Assembly (NCBI GenBank): GCA_029204225.1 | Contig: CM055094.1 | Coordinates: forward strand, 30,249,427 to 30,313,426 | Length of the DNA: 64,000 nt | Direction of reading: 5' to 3' | DNA from: Diphasiastrum complanatum | Lineage: Eukaryota; Streptophyta; Lycopodiopsida; Lycopodiales; Lycopodiaceae | In this document: positions 24,110 through 35,190 of the stretch, one piece after another | Layout: every line of letters starts with the position of its first letter | Numbering within the stretch: the first letter of the stretch is position 1 | Notes under the pieces: generated by a model | The model's input: the letters and a program-made list of their open reading frames with translations, nothing else | Databases searched by the model: none | Told to the model about the DNA's origin: nothing | Position numbers and translations under genes: made by a program

Positions 24110-24376
24110 TCATGTGTCCAACGAATAGTCAGTGTTGGTTGAGTCGATGTGACGACGACTAGTCAAGGTAGGCTAAACATTTGAAGGGTGGCCCCGAATA
24201 GTCAGTGTCAACTAAGTCATCAGGGGGCACTGTCATCTATTCCTTTGTATTTTTGCAGACTATCAAAAAACAAGTGTATTTCTACAGAGCATATATGACT
24301 GTACAAGTATTTACAACAACTAGTGAATGGATCTAGATTAGCATAGAGATAGGGAGGGAGACGATAGAAATCCAAC

Positions 24377-24377
<1 letters not shown>
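24110..24377 (-). mobile_element. Copia 3' LTR, family shared with 27.1 kb
   Basis: On the minus strand it starts TGTTGGATTTCTATCG at 24377 and shares most of its sequence, in order, with 27117-27393 (ctagatccattgactagttg, acttgttttttgacagtctgc, ggaatagatgaca). Both copies run out at about TTGGACACA. The lower boundary is set by that shared end. Confidence 0.75.

Positions 24378-24409
<32 letters not shown>
24378..24409. repeat. Poly-C tract of 32 bases (poly-G on the coding strand)
   Basis: An uninterrupted C run, followed by ttccccccctcccc, lies exactly between the LTR start and the end of copia pol. On the minus strand it is G32 and replaces or expands the polypurine tract. The related LTR at 27.39 kb has only AAGGGGGAA here. 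Confidence 0.9.
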
Positions 24410-24411
24410 TT

Positions 24412-27112
24412 CCCCCCTCCCCTTGATCTACATCTTTGAACACCTTGATTTTCAAATTCAAGATGGCACAAAAATTGTTTTGTGCTTCTTGATTTAACCC
24501 TTTTGTGAATATATCAGTTTCCATATACTTGGTTCTGCAAAATTTCAGACTTACCTCCTTGTTGACTATTTTACTCCTGATGTAGTGGTACTTATCTCGA
24601 TGTGCTTGCTCCACGAGTGAAATTTAGGATTGATTGATAATACAATAGCACTCTGATTGTTACACTAAATAATTGTTGGAGCAGATTGTTTGAGACCAAT
24701 ATCAGACAATAAATTCCTCAACCAAATTGTCTCTTTAGTAGCTTGAGAGACTGCAATGTACTCAATTTTTGTGATGACGCAATGGAGGTTTATTTTTTAC
24801 TGTTCCAAGATATTGGACCATTATTGATCAAGAAGACAAGTCCGAAAGTCGATCTTATGGTGTCGATATCACCTGCCCAATTTGCATCTGTATATCCATG
24901 AAGTGTATGGATATCGGATGAATCGACATCACTATAGCATATACAGAGGTCAATAGTAGTCCGTACATATATAATTACATTGAAAAGAGCTTTTCAGTGG
25001 ATCATACCAGGGTTAGCCATGTATTGGCTCAAGGAGCTGATGGCGTATGCAAGATCGGGCCTGGTAGAGATCATTGCATACATTAGAGATCCGATAATTG
25101 ATTGATATGGATATCCCTTCATTCCGGCCTTCTCCTCATTGGTCTGAGGGCATTGCTCCTTGGATAATTTTAGACCTGAATCCATGGAATTATGTACAAA
25201 CTTGCAATTCATAAAATTGAATTTTGTTAGAAAATTATAGAAGTACCTCTGTTGGGTGATATAGAGAAGTCTTTTGCTTATGTCTCTGTGGATTTGAATC
25301 CCGAGACAATAATACGCCTCTCCAAGATCTGTCATCTCAAATTCTTGGGGGAGCATCCTCTTGGTGTCATTTGTCAGTCTGATATTGTTGCTAAACAGCA
25401 ACGTATCATCCACGTAGAGTGTGATCATGACAAAAAATTGATTAATAGCAGTTTGTAGAACTTGGTTCAAATCCATGATCGATCAAGAATGTCTTGATTC
25501 GATGAAACCATGCTTTGGATGACTGCTTCAGACCATACAAAGCTTTGTGGAGTTTGCATACTTGATCTTCTCGACCATTTAGAATATAGCCATCTGGCTA
25601 GATCATGTAAATGTCCTCCTCAATAACTCCATTGACGAATGTCATTTGTACATCCATCTAATGCACCTTAAGATCTGTTGTAGCAGCATATAATACTAGT
25701 AGTCGAATGGAAGTGTGCTTGACAACCGGACTAAAAGTTTCGAAGTAGTCGATATTGAAAATTTGTGAAAATCCCCTTGCCACAAGTTGAGCTTTTCTTC
25801 TGTCGATATTGTCGTTTGCTTTGTATTTGATCTTCAAGATCCATTTGTAGTTGATTACTTTTTTGTTTGATGGCAGCTTGGTGACAGTCCATGTGTTGTT
25901 CCTCAACAATGAGTTGTACTCCTTGTCCATTGCTTATTTCCAGAGATCTTAATCGGCCTATGCCATAGCTACAATAGTGAGTGAACTCATCAGTATATCG
26001 GGCAGACTGAGTTCAAATTCTTGTTGATCTTCTAGTTGAAGTCTCTGGCTGCGAAATTTGACCTTGGCTATGTCGGCTGCTCCTAAGTTGCAGCTTCTTC
26101 TTCTTCTTCTGGGTCTTGACTATACAGAGTGACTGCTAGAAAAAATCGAAATAGTCTTTTGAAATGTATCAATTGTCGAGGCAGAAATTGTAGACTGCAT
26201 CTGGTCCTTGCCCTTCAAATCAATAAACTGATCTTCAACAAAAATCACATCCCTATTAGTGAAAACTTTATAGGTCTCTATATTGTACAGTCTATACATC
26301 CCATCAAAAGTACAATAGCCAACAAATATAGTTTTAAATGAATGCTCATCTAATTTATTTCCGTTGTTTTTTGGGACATGAGCATAGGTTGTGCATCCGA
26401 ATACTCCCAAATGTTTCAATGAAGGTCTGGATTCTGTCCGAATCTTGTCCAAACTTCATAAACGGTTTTCCTGTCAAGGAGGACTTTAGTTATACATCAA
26501 TCTATATGTAGGTCACTGTTGAAACAGCATGTTGCTAGAATGATTTGGGCAACGAAACATAAGTTATCATGCATTTGGCAGACTCGACTAAGGTCATGTT
26601 CTTCCTTTCTGCCAGTCCATTCGATTGTGGAGAATAGGAAGTACCAAACTGTTGTTTGTTGTTCGATGCAATTGGATGATCAATAGTCTTTGAACTTGTT
26701 TGAGATGTATTCATCGTCGGCATCGCTCCTAAGAGCTTTAATCTTCTTGTCTGTCTGCAACTCGACATTTTCTTTGTAATTCTTGAAAAACTTGAGGCTT
26801 CAGATTTATGCTTCAGAAAATATACAACTGTTCTTTTGGAGTAGTCATTTATGAAAGTAATAAAGAATTTAGCACCAAGCAGTGATGGTTTTTGCATTGG
26901 GCCACATATATCAGTATGTACAATGTCTAACAAATCTTTAGATACATGTTTTTGATTCGACTTAAATGGCCTTCTTGTATGCTTTTCTATAATACAGCTT
27001 TGGCAGATAGGAGGGTCAACAATTTGATAGTCTAAATCATGAACTGAAGAATGTCTAGACATGTTACCTATCGATACATGATTAAGGTGACCAAGTCTAT
27101 AATATTAGTCAA
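24412..27112 (-). pseudogene. Ty1/copia pol: pre-integrase zinc, integrase, RT, RNase H
   Basis: Read downward from 27112. The pre-integrase region opens with RLGHLNHVSIGNM and the CQSCIIEKHTRRPF half-finger. The integrase core follows, with DICGPM, FITFINDYSKR (first Asp region), LRSDADDEY near 26715 (second Asp, after a frameshift) and GLAERKN (Glu). The tail motif NRDVIFVEDQF is near 26250. RT has KLPSNKKVINYKWILK, YVDDTLLFSNN (near 25420) and TRPDLAYAISSLSQYM. RNase H is in pieces down to 24500 (EQAHRDKYHYIRSKIVNKEV). A TAG at 25658-25660 stands in the conserved H-Q-M-D-V motif; other stops and shifts occur near 25480, 26120 and 26750. Gag and protease are missing, as the fragment is cut at 27112 by an LTR of the same family. 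Inactive. Confidence 0.93.
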
Positions 27113-27116
27113 TCTC

Positions 27117-27393
27117 GTGTGTCCAACGAATAGTCGATGTCAGTTGAGTCGATGTGATCGACAAATAGTCAGGGTAGGCCGAATAGTTGGTGTCGGCTAA
27201 TTCGTCAGGACAATGTCATCTATTCCTTTGTATTTATGCAGACTGTCAAAAAACAAGTGTATTTCTACAGAGCATGCGACTGTACAAGTATTTACAACAA
27301 CTAGTCAATGGATCTAGATTAGCAGAGAGATATGGATGGAGAGGATAGAAATCCAAAGAATTAGGAGAGTAGGAGTAAGATTAAACTCCAACA
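27117..27393 (-). mobile_element. Copia LTR, second copy of the 24.1-kb family
   Basis: It begins TGTTGGAGTTTAATC at 27393 on the minus strand, after a purine tract, and ends about TTGGACACA at 27117. It has roughly 20 bp (agagtaggagtaagattaaa) near its start that the 24.1-kb copy lacks. It belongs to the 27.4-28.5 kb pol fragment as its 3' LTR. Confidence 0.75.
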
Positions 27394-27402
27394 TTCCCCC
27401 TT
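27394..27402 (-). other. Copia polypurine tract
   Basis: On the minus strand AAGGGGGAA immediately precedes the LTR start TGTTGGAG. Confidence 0.75.
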
Positions 27403-28510
27403 AGGCTTACTATTAGGAACCTGAATAAAAATTTAACATACTAAGGCATCATGTTTTTCCTTTGACAATGGCTTTGTCAGAATATTAGCCAATATACTAT
27501 CGGTATGACAATAACTTAATTTGACATTCTTATTCTGAACTTTCTCTTTTAGAAAATGAAATTGAACTTCAATATGTTTAGTTCTAGAATGAGTTCGTGA
27601 GAGTCGCAATGGAGTATTGTTGATTTGATCTATTGAAATTTCAGATCTTGGAGTAATTTTCTGAGAATAATCTCCTTTATTACAAAGGTGGTTGCAACAT
27701 ATTCGAACTCAATAGAGAACAAAAAAATGCATTTATGCTTTCAACTGTTCCACGAAATGGGTCCTTCTACAAGAAAGCATAGGAAGCCAAAGGTGAATTT
27801 TCTGGTATCCATGTCTCTAGCCCAATTTGAGTCAGAATAGGCCTTGAAGATTAATGCATCCTTTGAATTGCCATCATAGCAAAAAGCATAGTGCTTTGTT
27901 GCTTGTGTGTACCTCAATGCTCTTTGTAGACCCTTCCAATGGTGTAGGCCTGAATTTGACATGTATTGCAACAATGTGCTGACTCCGTATGAAAGATCGG
28001 GTCGTGTGCACATCATGGCATACATGATCGACCCAATTATCGACTGATAGGGGTATTTGCACATTTCTTTCTCCTCTTCTTCAGTCTTCGGTCACATGTC
28101 CTTCGATAGCTTAAATCCCTGGATCCATATGTGAGTCTATCGACTTGCAGTCTTCCATGCCATACCTATGGAGTACACTGGTTAAGTATTTTTCTTGGCT
28201 TATAGCGGTCCTTCTACATGTTTTGTCTCTCGTGATCTCCATGTCGAGTAGGTAGTGTATTGGGCCAAATCAATCATTTCAAGTTCCTTCGATAGTAGAG
28301 CTTTTGTCTCCTGCAATAGCTAATTCGAATTGATGATGATCAATGAGTCATCAACGTATAATGCTATTATAACATAGCTCGAGCTTCTGTACTGGATATA
28401 CATGTTTGAATCTGCATGAAGTAAATTGGTACTGCAACAAGAATCGATTTATTCTATCGAACCAGGCCCCTGGACCTTGTTGTCTTAAATTTGATAGGTA
28501 GCCCCATCGT
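27403..28510 (-). pseudogene. Ty1/copia RT-RNase H fragment
   Basis: This second, related copia piece contains an RT remnant with ALYVDDSLII (near 28350), then YPYQSIIGSIMYAMM and TRPDLSYGV (27990-28060), and the RNase H start (AYSDSNWARD, near 27830). The rest of RNase H down to 27450 is in broken frames. It is truncated near 28510, within RT. Its LTR directly abuts the integrase of the 24.4-27.1 kb element, which suggests one copy inserted into, or recombined with, another of its family. Confidence 0.88.
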
Positions 28511-31500
28511 TCAAATGGAATGGTACAAATTAAAAAAATTCTTTACTTGAAAGACGTTTTTCATTTTTGTATGTATGCTACTTTAGTATTTTTTAGTTTT
28601 GTTGCTATACCGGTAAACTATAAATGATGTTCTTTCAAAGGTGGTGCATCCTTTGTAAGAGACTTTGAGTTAGAATGTGTATTATTCTAGTCATTTTTAC
28701 TAGATTTTCTTCTTTATTTTCATACTTTTTAGGTATATAGCAACAATAAGCTATTGTGACGATTTGCTATACGTTGAGGTGTCCTAGATGAGTTTGTGCA
28801 TTTGAATTTCCAATGTTTTTAACATGCAATTTTGGTTCTTTTATTTTTCAACAATTTGAATCATGCATAAGGCAAAGCTTCTTATGATTTATCAATCACC
28901 TTGTTCAACTTGTGCGATAGAGCTCCTTGCAATTTATTGGAACATTAAAAAAAAAATTCCAACAACACTTTCATTGAAAAAATTTATCTTTATTTTTTAC
29001 ATCTTAAAGTCTAGTGATGCCAATGATAGCAATGCCCCATGAAATTTCAACACTTACTACTCAAATAAACACCTTTTGCACGGGAAAGAGAAGGGCTTCC
29101 ATGACGGTGATGAGAAATAAAATTAAATAAAAACGCAAACATAAACAAGGTGATTGTATATCATGAGAGGCTTTGTAAAAATGGCATTCAAATCATCAAA
29201 AAATGTATTTAAAAAATCTGATTGCAATTTAGAAGAATTAAAACATTAAACAAAAACTCATTTGTATGTTTAAACTCACTTGAGAGTGAAACCTCAAAAA
29301 GAAATATTTCATGCTAGAAACATCAATTTTAAAAATTCAAAAGCTTATCGAACTCGCTTAGGAGTGACACCTCAGCTTTTAGTGTATCTCACAATAGAAG
29401 AAGAATAGCTTACCGCTTACTTGTCAACCTCGCGACAAAGCTAACAAATCGTCACAACAACTCACCACGTGATCTTACCTCTATCTAGAGCTCACAAATC
29501 GTCATTGTCGCTTATCACTATCGTCGTCCCAAAGCTAAACAAGAACGATGTGTTATTATACCACAAAGGCCTTGCCATATCATAATGTCGTACTTTGTGT
29601 GAAAAAAAAAATTTATGCAAGATATATGTTTTAGTTTTGAAATATGTGAATGATCTTCATATGTTTGTATTGTATGATTAAAAATTTGATATTAGTTTCT
29701 TGTAAGTTTGGGATATACAAATGTTACAACAAATCGCTAAGAGTTGTTGATGATTAAAATTTTGTTGTATTGGACAACATAATCTATGATTGATTATAGA
29801 TGTGATTGTTATATTATTTCTTCAAGATGGTTGTGGTTGATTTTGTTTGAGAAGATGTAAAAAATTGAAAAATTACATCATGATTTTGTCGATTAGTAAT
29901 GTTTTATATCATACACGTAACGTGAGAAAAGAACTAGTCTATGTTGAATTGATTATTACTTTACATGTGATTGATGAAATGTGAGTTCATAAAAGACTTT
30001 GTGATATGAGAAGCTTAATGTGATGTCTATTTGATAGAAATAGAAGTTATTACATGAGGTAGTGAAACGCAACAAGTTGGTTGCTCAAAGCAAATTACCT
30101 ATACAATAGATGGAATGTAAAGAAAGAAATTGGAAAAGGGTGTTAAAAAATGTCAAAGATAGTTGAAATTTCAACATATAGTTCAAATATACTCTTTGAA
30201 TGCATGTTTGGAAATCAATGGTAAGGAAATTGTCTTTATTCATTTATGAGCAATGAATGTTGTTTGGTGGCAAAATTTGAGAGTGATCATACCAATATGC
30301 ATAAGTTGAACCAGATTGGCATTCGTGATTGTTGCAAGTTGTCCGTATGTGGCCAAGTTGGGAGCTACATAGAATTGTTGCCTCTTTGAAAAGTGTTTAT
30401 CATCCATGACTAGCCATGAAATTATGAAATAATTGTGTGAGTGAGTTGGGCTTCAGAATATCAATACTTAACTCGCCTATTACAGTTGCAGGAACATTTG
30501 TGGTATTGTTTGGAGCAATTTGACCCAAAAATAAACCACTTCTAATATTAAGATGCACGTCATATACTTGAATTGCTTGATCTCGAAATAATGTGTTGGA
30601 CCAGTTGATTTTCTTATTTTTTGACTATTGTCAATCATTTGGTAAGAGGCTTTAGATTTTACCAAACTCAGTGTGTTACTTTAATCACATGTTTTCAAAA
30701 ACTTATTCTTTGACTTTGAATTTGTTGAGAAAGAAGACATTTTCAAGTTCTTACTAATTGTGGTATTCAAAAAAATTTGTGGTCACTTGCCAAATGATTG
30801 TCTTCATTTAAATTTACAAAAAAAAATTAGCAGAAGCAAGTAAAGTTAACAATCACAATCTTCATTTCTAAATAATTTCATTTTAGCATTCATAGTCTAT
30901 ATTCAAGAGTGTCCACAATAATCACAATTACTTTATAAATTATTCAAGAGTATTCACAAACAGTATTCACGATTAATATTCACAATCCATATTCACAATA
31001 TTCAAGATCAATATTCAAAATATTCACGATCAGTATCACTTCTCAGTATTCGCAATTTCATATCAATATTCACAATCGATATTACAATGTTCACGATCAC
31101 TATTCACAATATTCATGATCAATATCTCATAATATTCGCTTCCCAATATTCGCAATTTTAGATCTCACAAACCATCAATTAAGTAGTCTTCAAGACGCAT
31201 ATCCGAAAAGTCGACCATTTCTTCATCTAAATATGAAAGACATTTTCTATAACAATCAAAATTTAATAATTAGATAAAAATCAAGTATTCTTAGTAACAA
31301 CTTATTGATCTGTTATATCTTTCACAAAAAGCATAATAGTATGATTGTCTACTAAGGAAAACAAAACAAAACAAAACACAATACATGAGCTTTGAACATA
31401 TTTGAAAGTATCTGCTAATGAGACAATCAAGCTACTGGGAGATGGATGAAAGAAAAAGTTAAACTTACTCAAATTTATTCAATGTAAACTTTGGATGGCA

Positions 31501-31839
31501 AAGTAGGCCTTTGTAGTATTCAGTCGTTTTGCTTATCTGGAATGCAAATTCTATGCGCACAATTTTTAAAATTGAAAGTCCTGTAATATGATGTCCTTAA
31601 ATATATATTTTATGTCAATCAACTTCTGTATGAGAAGCCATGGCTACAACTCGTTGGACTACTCATCAAGTTAAGCGATAGATTTAGTGTCAATTTTGGT
31701 CATTATGACCATCTAACGGTTATGTTGTTATGCTAGTATTTATTGAAAATTTGAATAATAGAGATGGAACACTTTATGCTATCTCACTCTAATAAGGTCA
31801 AACAAATAGCTTCACTTATTCTGCTATAAAATTAATTAT
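28511..31839. other. AT-rich gene-free stretch
   Basis: About 3.3 kb with no ORF worth calling and no RNA gene seen. It contains a degenerate short-word repeat array near 30895-31165. It may be ordinary intergenic DNA or very old repeats. Confidence 0.5.
30895..31165. repeat. Degenerate array of (A)ATATTCACAATC-type words
   Basis: The word tattca-c-aat/gatc recurs about fifteen times at irregular spacing (for example attcacgatcagtatcac, atattcacaatc, aatattcgcaattt). Unit length varies from about 12 to 24 bp, so it looks like an eroded minisatellite. Function unknown. Confidence 0.8.
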
Positions 31840-31847
31840 ATACATAC
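31840..31847. repeat. Target site duplication, left (hAT)
   Basis: ATACATAC, identical to 36774-36781. Eight base pairs is the hallmark duplication length of hAT transposons. Confidence 0.92.
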
Positions 31848-32127
31848 CATAGTTGCACTCCGATTCCCGAAATGCGTTTCGAAATGTGTGTCGAAATGCA
31901 ATCCAGAAACGCGTTCCAGGTTTTTGGTAGGGTTTTTTTTTTTTGGTACAATATAGGTATCATATGAAAGCTCTAATTAAGAGCATTATTATTGTGTAGT
32001 TTGCCGAATGTTTTGGGTATAAGATGGTCCAGTTTAGGTGCATTAACTTCCAAGTTTACGCTTTAGCTCCTTTTAATATAAAAAAAGTAATAAAAAAATG
32101 AGAATGCCCCAACGTGTTCATAATAGG

Positions 32128-32130
<3 letters not shown>

Positions 32131-32181
<51 letters not shown>
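32131..32181. repeat. (CT)n microsatellite 1
   Basis: About 25 CT units inside the hAT element, downstream of the transposase. Confidence 0.97.
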
Positions 32182-32183
<2 letters not shown>

Positions 32184-32274
32184 ATCACAACAAACTAAAC
32201 AAAAACCACAACGAACCATGCTGAACCATATTGCATCGTACTGAACTTTACAGAAACACTTTTCAACCATATAG

Positions 32275-32278
<4 letters not shown>

Positions 32279-32332
<54 letters not shown>
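32279..32332. repeat. (CT)n microsatellite 2
   Basis: About 27 CT units, 97 bp from the first tract and in the same phase and strand. The sequence between them is A/C-rich and unrelated to known genes. Confidence 0.97.
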
Positions 32333-32335
<3 letters not shown>

Positions 32336-33059
32336 CCCAACCATAAACCATAAAACTGAAGTTACCAAACTAAAACCATAAAGAACAGTACTGAATCATG
32401 ACACTCGTAATATATAATATCGGGCCACATGGCACCAAAATGGGGTAAAATGATGTTCCATGAACGTAATTAAAACAATAAAACTAAAATTCGTTGAAGC
32501 CATGGTAGTCAAAATCATCCAAGTCTATGTTTGTCTGTTGTCTGCTGATCCCAAGGGTCTGCAGATGAATTGGAATTAGAATCGAAGGGAACCATACGCT
32601 GTGGTGTGGCCCTGGCTCTACTGCTTGCTTTGGCTCTTTGTTGCGTGCTCTGGCTCTGGATCCTCCCCTTGCCTCTACCTCTACCTCTGCCTCTCTCCCC
32701 TCCTCTAGCCCCCTCCTCTGGCTGCCCCCACCCCTGTGTCTACTCCTGCGTGTCTGTGTGTCAGGTGGTTGTGATCCTACACCCTAGGATGGCCCTACCC
32801 ACTGTGATGATGTTTGGTCGACAGCTGCCTGTGATGCTCCACTCCTGTCTACAAAAAGTGAACTCAACCCCCCCCTCCCAAAACCTCTTTCTCTCTCTCT
32901 AGGGCTACGTGCAGGAATGGCTGGCTCCTCTGTCTCCACATCAGGGTCCACGATCAAGTTAGCCAGGTCATCCCCTTGTGCCTCCGCCCCCATCTCCTCA
33001 TCCTCCTTTGTATCCTCTCAATCCACTCCTCCTCCTCATAGTTAGCCCCGAGCTCCTCT

Positions 33060-35190
33060 ACACCCTACGAGCCCTCATCATCTCCCTCCTCAGCCCTCTC
33101 CCTTTGCCTCTCTATCCTCCTCTGCCGCCGTAAAGCCCGTGAGTCAGCCTGTGTCTGTCTATAGAACTCTCTATACATCTCATTATCCATCTCCTCCTGC
33201 GTGAGTGGTGCCCGAGGAGCAGCAGCTGCCGAATCCACCAAGCAAGAGTCAGGGTTCACCTGCAACCAAAAACAATACATTGTTGTCAGACAGGCATTTT
33301 GCAATTCATTGCATATTTCGAAAGCAATTCAATTCGTCAAAGCATAGCAAGAAACAAGGGGTAATAATGTGACTCACCTCGAGCATCTGGCCCTCTCCTC
33401 GTGTGCGCCTCAGCATACGGCCGTTGGTGTTCACAAACAACAGCCACCTACAGTGCTCGATGGATAACCTGTTCCTCTTCTATGTGTGATACAAGGCTCC
33501 AATTCCGCTCACAAGCGGACAGTCATGTGCAAGGACTCTCTCGGCCAATCGCCCCAGGTCACCTGTGCTGCGCCTGTGGATGCTCCACCACGTAACGGGC
33601 CTCAACTGGTTCTCCCTCAGCTGACACTGCTCTCCATCAAAAGGAAACTAGAAGCGCTCAAATGTGATCAGCTGGCGTGTTGGCAGAAGAAAAAACATGG
33701 CACGTATAAGTCCTCTCGAATTCACACACTAGCAATGAGTACGCTACTGCAGTATTTAGGTTACCAAGCGATTTCTCACACATACCTTGTCCGGGCCATA
33801 CACGCTCCGTGTACTCCAACCAACCTCGGTGCAACAGCTCCCAACCGTCCAAATCTCGGATACAGCGCCACAAGGGGTGCAACATGTGGGCTATGACGTG
33901 GATGGGTCGGTGGAAGTAGTCTCATCTGGCCTCCCATATCTGTGAGATCTCGTCCCTCCTGCAGCAGACAACTTACAATAATCAGTACACCGTAGCATAA
34001 AAGAAACACAACAAACTTGAGTGAGAAACAACAAACTAGACACTGAAGAGTCATACTTGTCCTCGTCATCCAAGACCGACGTCTTATTCGCCTCGCCAAT
34101 GCGGTCCATGAACTCGTAAGCACAAAGAAAATGGGTTGAAGGACCCCGACAATCTCCTCAACATGTGTCCAGAACTCATCACAAAACACAATCGACTGGA
34201 AAAACGTCGCATGTGCGATGCCTCTAAAGTCCTCGAAGGCCTCGCTGGAAACCATCCGCCGCAATGCGTCCTTCACTACTATTAATCACTCTAGCACCAA
34301 GAAGTAAAACGCAAAGTGTGCGGGTGATGGCTTCTTTAGATCTAGTGACGAGAAGGTGGAATAGGGCCAGCACACACCTCTTCCTAATGACGAAAGTGAC
34401 CAGGCGCATGGCCGTAGAAGTGATCTACAACACAGACATCCAGTAAAAAGTTTTGGACATTAGTTTAGATGTGTTTAGCAACATGGAGCAAGTGTCAAGG
34501 AAGATAGCATAGCAAATGGAAAAAATTATACCTCTTATCCATGGAAATGTACACAGGTCATGGATGAGCAAGTCTAGGCAATGTGCAGCACAGGGTATCC
34601 ACACAATGCTGGGATGCTCCCTCGTCATAATCTCTCCCATCGACTTGCAGTTCGCAACGTTGTCCGTGACAACTTGAACCACGTGCGATGTCTAACATCT
34701 CTAACAGCCTCCCATATGAAGTCGGTTGTGATGGCTTCACCACCTCGAGTGGCATCCACGCCACGTAGGAATTTTGTGCCAAGCGGGCAAGAAACCAAGA
34801 TATTGATGACGGATCATCGACGAACGTCGGTCCATCCATCACTCAATATCGTGCATCCATACCTTCCACAAAACACACATCAGTCACATGCAAAAATTGC
34901 GCCACCAGCAAACCCTAGACACTGGAGACAAAGTACTTACGTCTGCCAAAGCTAAGCGAACGGAACTCAGCTCCCGCGTAATGGTCTCCTCCTGACGAGG
35001 ATCCTGCCTAGTAGTGCATCTCGCCTAGGAGGCGTCCATGTAGCATCCACTGCTACAATCTGTGTGCAGAACTCCCTGAACACCCAAGTGTCAGCATCAA
35101 CAAAAGGAATGTCGCACTCGTACAAGAACTGGCCAGCAAGTCGACTGCACCAGGCCTGCTGCTCTCTCTCTGCCACCCGCATCGATCAAG
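33060..35190 (-). pseudogene. hAT transposase (DUF659 and hAT C-terminal dimerisation), degraded
   Basis: Pieces in several frames, read downward, match a plant hAT transposase. FLYECDIPFVDADTWVFREF (near 35100) is the DUF659 entry. An SDGWTDVRRRS region (near 34820) carries the Asp expected in the catalytic fold. VVTDNVANCKSM and IVWIPCAAHCLDLLIHDL (34590-34680) are the next conserved block with the CAAHCLDL motif. Then come FRGIAHATFFQSIVFCDEFW (near 34190), a YEFMDRI-like segment (near 34105), HVIAHMLHPLWRCI (near 33880) and a C-terminal dimerisation region (LAERVLAHDCP, then NRLS and LLFVNTNGRML, 33400-33560). An acidic/Arg-rich tail ends near 33065. Sequence from 35200 to 35860 may be N-terminal; no BED finger is seen. 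Introns could explain some frame changes, but stops suggest decay. Confidence 0.85.

Noticed and set aside
24220-24614. ORFs with a long glycine run
   Set aside because: The glycine run is the poly-G tract; one ORF also includes true copia RNase H codons, already annotated as part of the pseudogene.
30895-31165. CRISPR array
   Set aside because: Repeats are degenerate, without uniform repeats or spacers, and the context is a plant nuclear genome.
32118-32351. Minus-strand ORF made of Arg-Glu repeats
   Set aside because: It is just the translation of the two CT microsatellites.
32570-32902. Plus-strand ORF, Leu/Pro-rich, 110 codons
   Set aside because: It lies antisense to the hAT transposase tail in a C/T-rich stretch; composition alone explains it.
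33486-34446. Plus-strand ORFs opposite the hAT transposase
   Set aside because: The minus strand carries recognisable transposase motifs over the same positions.
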